This document shows positions 9,494 to 18,171 of a stretch of DNA of 64,000 nucleotides, piece by piece. Origin of the DNA: an uncultured Balneolaceae bacterium (GTDB taxonomy: Bacteria > Bacteroidota > Rhodothermia > Balneolales > Balneolaceae). Made by a program: the position numbers and the translations under genes. The stretch lies in assembly GCA_913057825.1 (NCBI GenBank), contig CAJXOW010000001.1, positions 62,001 through 126,000 of the forward strand, in the 5' to 3' direction. Numbering within the stretch: position 1 is the first letter of the stretch; each line of letters begins with the position of its first letter. The notes beneath the pieces are model-generated. The model was given only the letters and a program-made list of their open reading frames with translations. It was not told the DNA's origin and did not search any database.

Positions 9494-10621
9494 TTAAAGC
9501 AACCAGAGATCGCCCTCGAGCCGGGTTAGGAAGCTGTTGCCCGATTGCATTTCCAGCATTAAATCCGATCGTGTACTGTGAAGCAAAGTCCACATTCTCG
9601 CAGGCATGGTGACCGCCTTGCGGGTGAAAGGAGATCGCAGCTGATGGGGCATAAGGCGGCCTGAAAGTTCAATCCCTCCCCGGGCAAAGGCGTGCTGGAC
9701 AAGATGGTCAAAAAGCTCCGACTCTTTTCCGGGCATGCTCACGGCCTGGATAACCTCGCAAACCGCTCCCCTTTTGGCGTAATAGATAAACCATCCGATT
9801 AAATGATCGTTGTTGTCCACTATAGCAAACTTATAGAGCTTCCCGTATCTTTTTTCCTTGTCGAGCAATTGAAAAATACGCTCTATTCTTGGTTTATCGT
9901 ACCGGGGAAAAAGGGAATAGTTTTTTTTAACTTTATTAATTGCCTCTATAAATAAATCCGCATCCAGGGGAATCAATCGGGCGCCCGATGCCGTGCGATG
10001 AAACAACGGCAGGCGGACCGCTCCGCCCACGGCGTCTGTCCCTCGCGCTAATACCTGTATAATGGTACGCAGCGGTTTGTTGAGGTTCTTCAAAAAGGGT
10101 CGTGCAGAAAAAGAAACAGGCCGCAGCGGCACTTTGTAATATAAACTGTTGACAATATTGGCTGCCCCGCCCAGACGTTTCCAGAGGTGTCGGGTGGTCT
10201 CCACCGAACCGTCGGAAAAAGAAAAGTCCTGTGGACCGGCCAGGAATTGCTGCAGCATTCTCATCGGAATCAGTTTTGACCGTGCTTCTTCAGTGGCCAT
10301 CAGGTGATGACAGTTGGCTACGGTGATCTCCTCGTCTTTATATAGAAAGGGGATCGTAGTGATTCCTAGAAACCCGGTCACTTCTCCATCGGCAGTGCGG
10401 CTGACGAGGGGAGAGATGTGGGGTGATCGGTCGGGCGCTTTAAAGTAGAACTCCTCCATCGTATCTTTGAGACTGGAGATCGAAATGTTTTTGCTGGCGG
10501 GAAAATATTTTTGGGACATTTGAGCAACCTGCTCGAGGTCACCGTGGGTCAAAGGTGTAATTTGGCCGCTGTTTGATTTTATTGAAGCAGCGTCGCTTTG
10601 TTTGTCTTTCTCTAATTTCAA
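9494..10621 (-). CDS. GNAT-like acyltransferase in carrier-protein operon
   Basis: A 375-residue soluble protein that reads as two weak GNAT-like halves: residues about 20-130 (with EVTGFLGITTIPFLY as a beta-strand pair) and about 220-330 (FAIVDNNDHLIGWFIYYA as the strand pair before the acyl-donor site). It is the last gene of a four-gene minus-strand operon after a flavin monooxygenase, an adenylation enzyme and an acyl carrier protein, with only 27 bases to the carrier gene. From that context it is the likely transferase that unloads the carrier-bound group onto a sugar or lipid. No catalytic residue is certain, and the family is assigned from overall pattern only. Confidence 0.55.
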   Translation of the reverse strand: MKLEKDKQSDAASIKSNSGQITPLTHGDLEQVAQMSQKYFPASKNISISSLKDTMEEFYFKAPDRSPHISPLVSRTADGEVTGFLGITTIPFLYKDEEITVANCHHLMATEEARSKLIPMRMLQQFLAGPQDFSFSDGSVETTRHLWKRLGGAANIVNSLYYKVPLRPVSFSARPFLKNLNKPLRTIIQVLARGTDAVGGAVRLPLFHRTASGARLIPLDADLFIEAINKVKKNYSLFPRYDKPRIERIFQLLDKEKRYGKLYKFAIVDNNDHLIGWFIYYAKRGAVCEVIQAVSMPGKESELFDHLVQHAFARGGIELSGRLMPHQLRSPFTRKAVTMPARMWTLLHSTRSDLMLEMQSGNSFLTRLEGDLWLL

Positions 10622-10648
10622 GATATTATCCTTTTTAAAGCAGGCGTT

Positions 10649-10939
10649 CTATCCATGATTGTGGAATTCCTCTGATTCGCTGGTTAGCCGGGTAATAAGC
10701 CGTGAGATGGAAGCGATGGATCTGTAATCCTCCATGTCCATTTCCTCGGGTTCTATGGTGATATCAAAAGCTTCTTCCAGGGCCACCATTACCTGTATTA
10801 GGGCAAGCGAGTCGAGATAACCTGACTCAATGAGATCTTGTTCCGGATCCACCTCTTCCATCGTTAAAGTTTCGCAAACGACAGAAGTGACTTTCTTGCG
10901 CATATTTACATTCGAATCGATAGTCATTTCCTTGCTCAT
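10649..10939 (-). CDS. Acyl carrier protein
   Basis: A 96-residue acidic protein of the PP-binding (acyl or peptidyl carrier) family. The 4'-phosphopantetheine site is the Ser in GYLDSLALIQ (Ser44), followed by a helix II sequence VMVALEEAFDITI typical of carrier proteins. It lies 60 bases downstream of an adenylation-enzyme gene and 27 bases upstream of a GNAT-like gene, so its cargo is probably an aminoacyl group loaded by that enzyme rather than a fatty acid. It is not the housekeeping AcpP, whose core motif is DSLD and whose neighbours are fab genes. Confidence 0.88.
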   Translation of the reverse strand: MSKEMTIDSNVNMRKKVTSVVCETLTMEEVDPEQDLIESGYLDSLALIQVMVALEEAFDITIEPEEMDMEDYRSIASISRLITRLTSESEEFHNHG

Positions 10940-10999
10940 GGGATTATTATTAATTGCGGCAGTGATTGGGGAACCAGGTATACGCCAATTTCGGTACCG

Positions 11000-12586
11000 T
11001 TACTTTTCAAATTGCATGGATAGTTTTTTGCGATCTATCTTACCGTTTCCGTTTCGGGGCAGTTTGTCGAATTCCATCCAGTATTGGGGTATCATGTAGG
11101 AGGGAATCTTTTCGCGCAGTCTTTTTTTGATAGCGGGCGCCAGCTTCCCATTCAGTTTTTCCTTCCCAACATAGGCGCATCCGATAGTGGTACCTTCAAA
11201 ACCCTGTTTCTGGACAGGCACAACGGCATATTCCAGTAAATCATCACTTTCGCCCAGAGCCGATTCAATTTCGCCAAGCTCTATTCGGTATCCCCTGCTC
11301 TTGATCTGATAGTCGGCTCGTCCGTGAAAGTAAATTAGTCCATCCTTCCCAACAGAAGCCAGGTCGCCGGTTTTATAAATACGTTCTCGTTTTCCGTTTC
11401 GGTTGACAAACCGGGAGAAGGCCTCCCTCGTTTTTTCCGAATCCCGCCAGTACCCTTGACTCAAACCTTGTCCGGCTATGTACAGATCGCCGGTTTCCTC
11501 TGCCGGCACTTCTTGCATTTGATCGTTTAAAACCAGCAGCTTTTCTCCTTCGCAAGGACTTCCGATGGGAACCTCTTCATCGTCTGCCGGTATTTCGGGC
11601 ACTGTGTAGTAACTGCTGGCAATGGTCGTCTCGGTGGGACCGTAAAGATTGGTAAACTGCACTCCCGGTAAACTCTCCATCCAATACTGCAGCGCGGGCA
11701 GCGGGAAAACCTCCCCGCACCATAACAATCTCTTCAATTTGGGATAGCCGCCGTCGGGGATGGCCTTGAACCGCGCCAGGTAGCTGAGGGCAGAGGGAAC
11801 CGAAAACCACTGGTCTATCTCGTTGTCCATGATAAAAGCGGATAGTTTTTTAGGGTTTACGCTGATATCCGACGGTACCAGGTGAAGGTTGGCGCCGGCA
11901 GCGAACGCCCCGTAAATATCAAAGGTGGAAAGATCAAAGTGCAGGGGGGAGTGACAGGTAGTGTTTTCGCCCGCTTTCATCTGAAAATAGGCAACGGCCC
12001 AGTTGATAAACGTAATAATATTTCGATGTGAGATGACGACCCCCTTCGGTTGTCCCGTGGTTCCGGAGGTAAATAGAATATAAGCCGGGGCTTTGCTATT
12101 ACGTATGATCTGGTGGGGGACATTTTCATGTTTTTTAACATCTTTATAACAGAATTGAGGAACCTCTCCGGCGGATTTCAGCGGAGAATCGGCGGACCAC
12201 CATATCCATGGCACAGAACTTATCACGGCTTCCTGCTGCATTAGCGACTGATAGGACTGAAAATTGTCCGAATCCACGAAAAGCAGGGAAAGATCGGAAG
12301 CGGAGATTATTTTGGCCAAACGTTCCGGGGGACTGTGTCCGTCCAGAGGAATATAGACGCCGCCCGCTTTGCTAATTCCCAGAATTGCGATGATGGTAGC
12401 CGGTTTTTTCTCCATTAGCAACCCGACCCGGTCTCCCGGTTTCAGGCCTATGTTTATCAAGGTTCCGGCCAGTTGGTTACTTTCAGTTTCAAGCGTTTGA
12501 TAGGTAATCCGTTCGTCCTCCAGCGTGATGGCTGTTTGTTGGCCGTTTTTTTGTGCTTGGTTTCTTGACCAGTCATAGATCATCAT
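11000..12586 (-). CDS. Stand-alone amino-acid adenylation enzyme (DltA/NRPS A-domain type)
   Basis: A 528-residue AMP-binding enzyme with the A-domain core motifs in order: A3 LFTSGTTGQPKGV (about residue 172), A4 FDLSTFDIYGAF (about 215) whose Asp is the usual alpha-amine contact in amino-acid-activating enzymes, A5 NLYGPTETTI, A7 YKTGDL, A8 IKSRGYRIELGEIE and A10 NGNGKIDRKKL with the catalytic Lys. The A4 Asp argues for an amino acid substrate rather than a fatty acid. It would charge the carrier protein encoded next. It overlaps the upstream monooxygenase gene by four bases (ATGA), so the two are translationally coupled. The pocket code was not solved here. Confidence 0.88.
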   Translation of the reverse strand: MMIYDWSRNQAQKNGQQTAITLEDERITYQTLETESNQLAGTLINIGLKPGDRVGLLMEKKPATIIAILGISKAGGVYIPLDGHSPPERLAKIISASDLSLLFVDSDNFQSYQSLMQQEAVISSVPWIWWSADSPLKSAGEVPQFCYKDVKKHENVPHQIIRNSKAPAYILFTSGTTGQPKGVVISHRNIITFINWAVAYFQMKAGENTTCHSPLHFDLSTFDIYGAFAAGANLHLVPSDISVNPKKLSAFIMDNEIDQWFSVPSALSYLARFKAIPDGGYPKLKRLLWCGEVFPLPALQYWMESLPGVQFTNLYGPTETTIASSYYTVPEIPADDEEVPIGSPCEGEKLLVLNDQMQEVPAEETGDLYIAGQGLSQGYWRDSEKTREAFSRFVNRNGKRERIYKTGDLASVGKDGLIYFHGRADYQIKSRGYRIELGEIESALGESDDLLEYAVVPVQKQGFEGTTIGCAYVGKEKLNGKLAPAIKKRLREKIPSYMIPQYWMEFDKLPRNGNGKIDRKKLSMQFEK

Positions 12587-13599
12587 AATTTCAGGGCCTT
12601 TTCCCCGGCTTTTTCAAATACGTTCATCGTATCTATCAGTTCTTGTTCCCGAACCGGAATATCCAGTATGCAGGTGGTGCACCCGGCATCAAGGTAGGTG
12701 GAAAGCAGGTTGGCTACTTCGTCGTAATCTCCCACCAGGTAGGGACAGAAGGTGTGATAATGATTGAAAGGTCCCAACCAGTATACGGGTTCTTCGGCCT
12801 GCCCGTCGCCATTGCCACTCTGGGCGGAGAGTTTCTTATGCCACTCAGAATCCGAGGTTTTCTCAGCCATTTGGTGAGCAATTTGTCCCGCTCGAGTTTC
12901 CGGAAAGCGGGCTCGCGCGTCGCTCCAGGCTTCTTCATGGGTATCGCGGGCTAATATCCCGATCCGCATACCTTTAAGCTGATGTTTAGTCTCATTAGTC
13001 GCGTCATTATAACTTTCAACGGGTTCCGGGTATTCAATGAGATGCGCCCCGAGACGTTCAGCCGATTGATTGGCCGCATCCGATGATCCGGACAGGTAGT
13101 AGGTCGGCTGCAGATGATCAGGCAATGCTGGCTGTAGTTTCAGATTTTTAACCTGATAGTGTTGGCCTTCATAGCTTATAGCCTTGGGGGAAGTTAAAAG
13201 TTGCTGAATAATTTCGGTGTACTCACACAGTCGATCGTATCGCTTGTCGTGGGCCGTGTCGTCGCCGAGTGCTTTCAGATCGTTAACGAAGCCGCCCGCT
13301 ACCAGATTTAATGCAATGGGGCGGTCATACATCAAGCCGATGGTGGCAATCTTCTTGGCCACGGTATAGGGATGCATATACATCGGCTGAAGGGCAATCA
13401 TGGGCAGGATGTGCTTCGTTTCGGCCAATATCATGCCTGTAATCATCCAGGGATCGGCCAGCCGGTTATCGCTGTAAATGAGAAGTCCCTTATAACCGTG
13501 AGTTTCAGTTTGACGGGCGATTTTTTTCAGTTCCTGAAGAAATTCATGCCTTTCGAAGTCAACAGACTGAGGGGTCGTCGTAAAGAGTTCAATATTCAT
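12583..13599 (-). CDS. Luciferase-like flavin monooxygenase (SsuD-like)
   Basis: A 338-residue TIM-barrel FMNH2-dependent monooxygenase of the bacterial luciferase superfamily. Recognisable parts are IALNLVAGGF (barrel strand with the FMN phosphate region), DDTAHDKRYDRL, and LQPTYYLSGSSDAA, all matching the alkanesulfonate monooxygenase SsuD layout. As first gene of an operon with an A-domain enzyme and a carrier protein, its substrate is more likely a carrier-bound aminoacyl group or a sugar than a sulfonate; no ssu transport genes are near. Luciferase-like monooxygenases are known partners of nonribosomal peptide modules. The reaction here is inferred from neighbours only. Confidence 0.82.
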   Translation of the reverse strand: MNIELFTTTPQSVDFERHEFLQELKKIARQTETHGYKGLLIYSDNRLADPWMITGMILAETKHILPMIALQPMYMHPYTVAKKIATIGLMYDRPIALNLVAGGFVNDLKALGDDTAHDKRYDRLCEYTEIIQQLLTSPKAISYEGQHYQVKNLKLQPALPDHLQPTYYLSGSSDAANQSAERLGAHLIEYPEPVESYNDATNETKHQLKGMRIGILARDTHEEAWSDARARFPETRAGQIAHQMAEKTSDSEWHKKLSAQSGNGDGQAEEPVYWLGPFNHYHTFCPYLVGDYDEVANLLSTYLDAGCTTCILDIPVREQELIDTMNVFEKAGEKALKL

Positions 13600-13683
13600 A
13601 AAACAGTGGATTATAAGGTGTCGGTATTAATGTTGCCGAAATGAAAAAATTCGGCATGATAATAGCATGTATATAAAATGTAG

Positions 13684-13893
13684 TCTTTTTGTCCAGAATG
13701 GAACCTTATCACCTGTGACGTACTGGATATACATTCAATTAATGTGCCAAACTTCACGTACGTGCTGAAGAATAAGGGCAATCGGTACTTTAAGCCCGAT
13801 GGTGTAATAACGGTCGAGCCGGTAGAGGGGAATAAAGTCAAAAGTACACACTCTTTCCGGCTGATAATGTATAAAAAACACACAGTCGAATGC
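13684..13893 (+). pseudogene. Remnant of an unidentified beta-rich protein
   Basis: Between the divergent monooxygenase and formyltransferase genes a plus-strand frame is open from 13684 to a TAA at 13891-13893 but has no usable start codon. It encodes protein-like sequence such as VPNFTYVLKNKGNRYFKPDG followed by VITVEPVEGNKV, which resembles the beta-strand repeats of chaperone-like or sortase-anchored surface proteins. I read it as a decayed fragment. The rest of the 379-base gap (13600-13978) has a run of eight G near 13916 and presumably the promoters for both flanking genes. Confidence 0.35.
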
Positions 13894-13978
13894 TAAGTGT
13901 CGTTTCACCTCCCGAGGGGGGGGAGGGATTTAAATCAGAATTCAGATAATTTTTTATAAACTATAAAACAAGTCGAAT

Positions 13979-14905
13979 ATGAACATTTTATTTGCGGGCG
14001 CGGAATCAGCAGGTTTACATACGCTGCGCATGTTGGCGGACAGCGAGCACACCCTCAAGGGGGTTTTGTCGGATCCGCAATCCACGAATACGAGAATGGG
14101 ACCGGGGGTTGCAGAAGCTGCCCGTAAGCTCGGCTATACGGTAAAACCGGCCAAACTGATCGAGGATCCGAATTTTGCGGAGTGGATTGTCGAAAATGAT
14201 ATTGACGTATTGCTCAACGTGCATTCAATGAATATTGCGTGTCCCGAAGTCATAAAGGCTTTCCCCGTGGGAGCCTTCAATCTTCACCCGGGTCCGCTGC
14301 CGAAATACGCCGGCCTGAACGCACCGAGCTGGGCCGTTTACCATCAGGAAGAAAATCATGCGGTTACGCTGCATCGTATGAAGGAAACTATTGATGCGGG
14401 AGAAATAATATATGACGCTGCTTTTCCCATAACGCGTTCGGATACCGGGTTGACGGTCAGTACGAAATGTATTCAGTTCGGCTTATCCCTGATCAAAAGG
14501 TTTTTGGAGGATTTGGAAGATCGGCCGGTTGCCTTGAATGGCCGTCCCCAGGAACTTGCCCGTCGTAATTATTACAAGCGCAATCAAGTGCCGTGGGATG
14601 GAAGAATTCAATGGAATCATTCAGCCGCGGAAATAGATGCGTTTGTTCGTGCCAGCAACTACGCCCCTTTTACTTCGCCCTGGGGGGCTCCCTCGACCAA
14701 ACTGGCGGAGGAAAAGATCCTCATTACGAAAACGGAGGTTAGCGATATCCCGGCGACCGCCTCGCCCGGGACCGTGGGAGAACGGATTAACGGAAAAAGA
14801 GCCGTGGCTTCGAAGGATCAGTGGGTCCTGATACATCGCTGCGAACATGAAGGGAGGTCTGAGTCGGCGGAGGCGATATTGGAGACGGGAGCGGTGTTGC
14901 ATTAA
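13979..14905 (+). CDS. Formyltransferase (Fmt-like, amino sugar or aminoacyl N-formyltransferase)
   Basis: A 308-residue formyltransferase of the N10-formyl-tetrahydrofolate family. The catalytic Asn and His are in FNLHPGPLPKYAGLN (about residues 100-114), and the third residue, an Asp, is in IDAGEIIYD (about 137-145). A Formyl_trans_C-like domain follows from about residue 205. The true tRNA formyltransferase (fmt) is elsewhere at 54625, so this one is specialised, probably formylating an amino sugar or a carrier-bound amino acid for the polysaccharide. It is divergent from the monooxygenase/adenylation/ACP operon, which suggests a joint pathway. Compared with real Fmt, the motif HASLLPKYRG is replaced by HPGPLPKYAG. 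Confidence 0.82.
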   Translation: MNILFAGAESAGLHTLRMLADSEHTLKGVLSDPQSTNTRMGPGVAEAARKLGYTVKPAKLIEDPNFAEWIVENDIDVLLNVHSMNIACPEVIKAFPVGAFNLHPGPLPKYAGLNAPSWAVYHQEENHAVTLHRMKETIDAGEIIYDAAFPITRSDTGLTVSTKCIQFGLSLIKRFLEDLEDRPVALNGRPQELARRNYYKRNQVPWDGRIQWNHSAAEIDAFVRASNYAPFTSPWGAPSTKLAEEKILITKTEVSDIPATASPGTVGERINGKRAVASKDQWVLIHRCEHEGRSESAEAILETGAVLH

Positions 14906-15075
14906 GAAGGATCTTCGGAATCTAATACCACGAGAAATATAAAAGTTCACAAGCTGCAATGGCACTATATTTGCGGGTAACCGTATTACAATAACAAAGT
15001 TTGGGAGACGGTAGGCTTTTTTGCATTAGATTGGCAAAAAATGGAAAAACTCCTGGAATATAGGCAACAGTATGA

Positions 15076-15633
15076 ATGGCTAAATCACTCACACTACAAA
15101 AAATCACTTTCTGGCTGAAAAAATATAGCCTGGTAGAATACCTGGCAGGGTTGTGGTTTTCCCGGAAATTTGATAAAAGCGGAATATTGGCATTGACGGA
15201 ACGCCGGCCCTGGCCGCAGGTGATCAATAAAGGGGGGACGTTGACGGCCGGCAATTGTCAATTCTACTCGGGGGTGAGATTGGAGATTGGAGCTAATGCC
15301 CGACTTCAGATCGGTAACGGGACGTATTTGAATCGAAATGCGCTTATTGTATGTGAAAATCGAGTTACGCTGGGCAAAAACTGCAAAATTGCCTGGGATG
15401 TGGTGATTATGGATACCGATCTTCATCCTGTTAACTCGAAGCCCATAATTAATAAACCGGTAACGATCGAGGACGAGGTTTGGGTTGGGTGCCGCAGTAT
15501 CATCTTAAAAGGGGTTACCATCGGACGCGGAGCCGTGATTGCTGCGGGAGCAGTCGTCACGAAAGATATACCTCCCTATACAATGTGGGGCGGTGCACCG
15601 GCTCGATATATAACGGATGTGGAGGACCGGTAG
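15076..15633 (+). CDS. Left-handed beta-helix acyltransferase (hexapeptide repeat)
   Basis: A 185-residue O-acetyltransferase of the LbH hexapeptide family. Imperfect [LIV]-G-x4 repeats run from about residue 60 to 165 (GANARLQIGNGTYLNRNAL, VTIGRGAVIAAGAVVTKDIP). The C-terminus WGGAPARYI is typical of maltose/galactoside and colanic acid acetyltransferases such as WcaF. It would acetylate a sugar of the exopolysaccharide. No clear Shine-Dalgarno precedes ATG 15076. It has the same orientation as its neighbours but is separated from the next gene by 417 bases. Confidence 0.82.
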   Translation: MAKSLTLQKITFWLKKYSLVEYLAGLWFSRKFDKSGILALTERRPWPQVINKGGTLTAGNCQFYSGVRLEIGANARLQIGNGTYLNRNALIVCENRVTLGKNCKIAWDVVIMDTDLHPVNSKPIINKPVTIEDEVWVGCRSIILKGVTIGRGAVIAAGAVVTKDIPPYTMWGGAPARYITDVEDR

Positions 15634-16050
15634 ATCACCTGCTATAAAACAGTACAGATGGGAGGTATGGCAGTTACGATCTTACCCATATTTCCGTTAA
15701 TCGATCGGGTAAAAAAGTAACGAAGATCCTTCCGTAGAGTTTCCCCCGTAAATTAATTTTAGTTTTTTTATCTCTTGATTTAAACCGGTTTTGGTAGATG
15801 GCCGCCGGGGAAATATAGGCGTTGGATCTGAAGTTTGATGATAGCGGGTTCTCAGGGGCTTTTGGGATTGATAAAAAGGATCTGAAACGTGACTGGATTG
15901 GATTCTTCTTTCGTCGATTGATGGGCCTTCATTCTTTCTATGCCTCCTTCCGGATCCATTTTGGCACATTAGTTGCAACTCTTCTATACAGGGAATGATA
16001 CTTTTATCGACTCGCTCCCACTTATTCTAATTTCATGATGGAGGCATATC
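15634..16050. other. Gene-free stretch
   Basis: No convincing gene is seen in these 417 bases. A 17-codon frame starting with ATG 15667 directly behind GGGAGGT could be a leader peptide but is too short to judge. A good GGAGG site near 16040 belongs to the WecG-type gene that starts at 16051. Confidence 0.4.
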
Positions 16051-16896
16051 ATGTTTACAATTGAAAATAATACCTACCCGGTATTGGGGATTGATATTTC
16101 CACCTATTCAAAAGATGATTTCTTCTTGTTGGTTGAAGAGCGTTTAAAAGAGGAGGATGCTTCCGCCCCTCCGCTCTTTGTGGTTACGGTGAATCCTGAA
16201 ATCGCGATACAATCCATTATAGATAAGGATTTCAAGGAGATCCTGAGAACTTCGAGCATTAATACGGCCGACGGTGTGGGCATTAGCTGGGCGGTAAACT
16301 TTTTGTATAACAAGGAAATAGAGCGCATCACGGGATCTGACTCCCTCGAAATAATTTGCGGGTATTGTGAAAAATACAATCAATCCGTGTTTTTCTACGG
16401 TGCTGCTCCCGGAGTGGCAGATAAGGCCGCACAAGTGCTGAAGGAGAAAATTAAAGATCTGGAAGTCATTGGAACCTATTCGCCGGACAGTCAGGATATG
16501 CCGTTTGACGAGCTTCCTCTCCAAACGAAGCTGGCCTTGAAAAACGCGTCTGTGATATTCGTAGCGCTCGGGGCACCGGCCCAGGAGAAGTGGATTCATG
16601 CAAATCTTTCCCGGCTTACAAAATGCAAACTGATTATCGGTATCGGCGGAAGTTTTGATTTTATAGCCGGCAATGCCAAGCGGGCTCCTGTATTTTTCCG
16701 TAAAAGCGGGTTGGAGTGGATGTATCGTCTTTATCGGGAACCTTCGCGGTGGCGGCGTATGATGATGTTGCCGTTGTTTGCCCTCAACGTATTGTTTTTG
16801 AAATCCGGCAGTCAGTCGGTTCAAGCCAGCCGCCAATCGATTCAAGCCGGCCCTCATTCATTCAGCAATAACGGTAATTTTAAAATCAGTAAATAA
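16051..16896 (+). CDS. WecG/TagA/CpsF-family glycosyltransferase
   Basis: A 281-residue GT26 enzyme. Family signatures are the N-terminal VVTVNPEIAIQS, TADGVGISWA, FYGAAPGVADKAAQVL (residues about 112-127), VALGAPAQEKWI and IGIGGSFDFIAGNAKRAP, then GLEWMYRLYREPSRW near the end. Relatives transfer N-acetylmannosamine, N-acetylmannosaminuronate or another sugar to a lipid-linked acceptor at the membrane. GGAGG lies nine bases before the ATG. It is followed eight bases later by a UDP-sugar epimerase gene, so the pair likely supplies and transfers one sugar. The tail after residue 250 is Gln/Ser rich and not conserved. Confidence 0.9.
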   Translation: MFTIENNTYPVLGIDISTYSKDDFFLLVEERLKEEDASAPPLFVVTVNPEIAIQSIIDKDFKEILRTSSINTADGVGISWAVNFLYNKEIERITGSDSLEIICGYCEKYNQSVFFYGAAPGVADKAAQVLKEKIKDLEVIGTYSPDSQDMPFDELPLQTKLALKNASVIFVALGAPAQEKWIHANLSRLTKCKLIIGIGGSFDFIAGNAKRAPVFFRKSGLEWMYRLYREPSRWRRMMMLPLFALNVLFLKSGSQSVQASRQSIQAGPHSFSNNGNFKISK

Positions 16897-16904
16897 GGTT
16901 CTCC

Positions 16905-18008
16905 ATGAAGATTCTTATTACCGGAGCAGCAGGTTTTATCGGGTTTCACCTTGCACAGAGACTCATTCGAGAAGGTATGCAGGTGGTGGGCGTGGACAAT
17001 CTGAATGATTATTACAGTGTGGAGTTAAAATATGCACGCCTTGAGCAACTGGGGATTGAATGGGAGGGGTCATGTTTACATGATCTTCATCAAAAAAGTC
17101 GAAAATATGATAATTTTTCCTTTATCAAATGTGATTTGAGCAACCAGGAGAGTGTGGAGTCCCTCTTCAGTAAACGGCGGTTTGACGTGGTGATTAATCT
17201 GGCGGCCCAGGCGGGTGTGCGGTACAGCTTAAACAATCCCCGGGCGTACACCTCATCGAATATTGAAGGGTTTTTAAATATTTTGGAGGGGTGCAGGCAT
17301 TATGAGGTAAAACACTTGATTTTCGCTTCCTCGAGTTCGGTGTACGGCATGAATGACGAGATGCCGTTCGAGGTGTCGCACCGAACGGATAGCCCGGTGA
17401 GTTTGTATGCAGCAACGAAGAAAGCGAACGAATTAATGGCCTATACGTATGCCCATTTATACGGAATTCCCTCCACGGGTTTACGGTTCTTTACGGTCTA
17501 TGGACCGTTTGGAAGGCCCGATATGGCGTATTTTAAATTTGCCGATCTGATTAAAGATGGACAGGCCATTGATGTGTATAATAATGGCAACATGGCCCGC
17601 GATTTTACCTATATAGACGATATCACGGAGAGCATATGTCGTCTTATTTCCAGGTCTCCTCAATTAGACTCCCGGGGGCTGCGTATAGCTCGTCCTGTAT
17701 CCGGAAAAGAAGCGGAAAAGGAAGCTGTTCCCTATCAGCTATTTAATATAGGGAATGGGTCGCCTGTGAGGCTAATGGACTTTATCGAAATACTGGAAGA
17801 ACAGCTTGGCATGGAAGCCCGGAAGAATATGCTTCCGATGCAACCCGGGGATGTGAGTAAAACGTGGGCTGATGTGACCGATCTTTATGAACACATTGGA
17901 TACAGGCCGCAGGTTGATTTAAGGGAAGGCTTGCAAAATTTTGTGGATTGGTATAAAGAGTATTACGGGCTCCCTATTCATGCAAAGCAGGAAATGGAAA
18001 CTGGATAA
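16905..18008 (+). CDS. NAD-dependent UDP-sugar epimerase (UDP-glucuronate 4-epimerase-like)
   Basis: A 367-residue extended short-chain dehydrogenase. It has the NAD-binding GAAGFIGFHLAQRL at residues 7-20, the catalytic Ser/Tyr/Lys set (FASSSSVYG, then YAATKK), and RFFTVYGPFGRPDMA with the Arg typical of UDP-glucuronate 4-epimerases, followed by NNGNMARDFTYIDDI. It would convert UDP-glucuronate to UDP-galacturonate or act on a close sugar nucleotide in the cytoplasm. It ends the exopolysaccharide block and is convergent with the chitinase gene. Confidence 0.87.
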   Translation: MKILITGAAGFIGFHLAQRLIREGMQVVGVDNLNDYYSVELKYARLEQLGIEWEGSCLHDLHQKSRKYDNFSFIKCDLSNQESVESLFSKRRFDVVINLAAQAGVRYSLNNPRAYTSSNIEGFLNILEGCRHYEVKHLIFASSSSVYGMNDEMPFEVSHRTDSPVSLYAATKKANELMAYTYAHLYGIPSTGLRFFTVYGPFGRPDMAYFKFADLIKDGQAIDVYNNGNMARDFTYIDDITESICRLISRSPQLDSRGLRIARPVSGKEAEKEAVPYQLFNIGNGSPVRLMDFIEILEEQLGMEARKNMLPMQPGDVSKTWADVTDLYEHIGYRPQVDLREGLQNFVDWYKEYYGLPIHAKQEMETG

Positions 18009-18101
18009 GGCCTGCCGACAATTCCCGAATTCATCCACCTTGTAAAAAATACCCGACTGTCTTCTAATATACTGGGAAAAGCAAATTCATTATTCCCTAA
18101 T

Positions 18102-18141
18102 AAAAAACCGACACCCCGTTAAATTACCCGGGATGTCGGTT
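18102..18141 (-). terminator. Intrinsic terminator of the chitinase gene
   Basis: An inverted repeat pairs AACCGACA (18106-18113) with TGTCGGTT (18134-18141), with further C/G pairing inside. On the minus strand the stem is followed by a run of T (the complement of A 18102-18107). It lies about 30 bases past the stop of the minus-strand chitinase and also between convergent genes. Confidence 0.75.
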
Positions 18142-18171
18142 GGGAGGAGTAACATGAAAATTAGTTTGAAA

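Noticed and set aside
15667-15720. 17-codon leader peptide behind GGGAGGT
   Set aside because: Too short to support, spacing to the ATG is too small, and there is no attenuator structure downstream.
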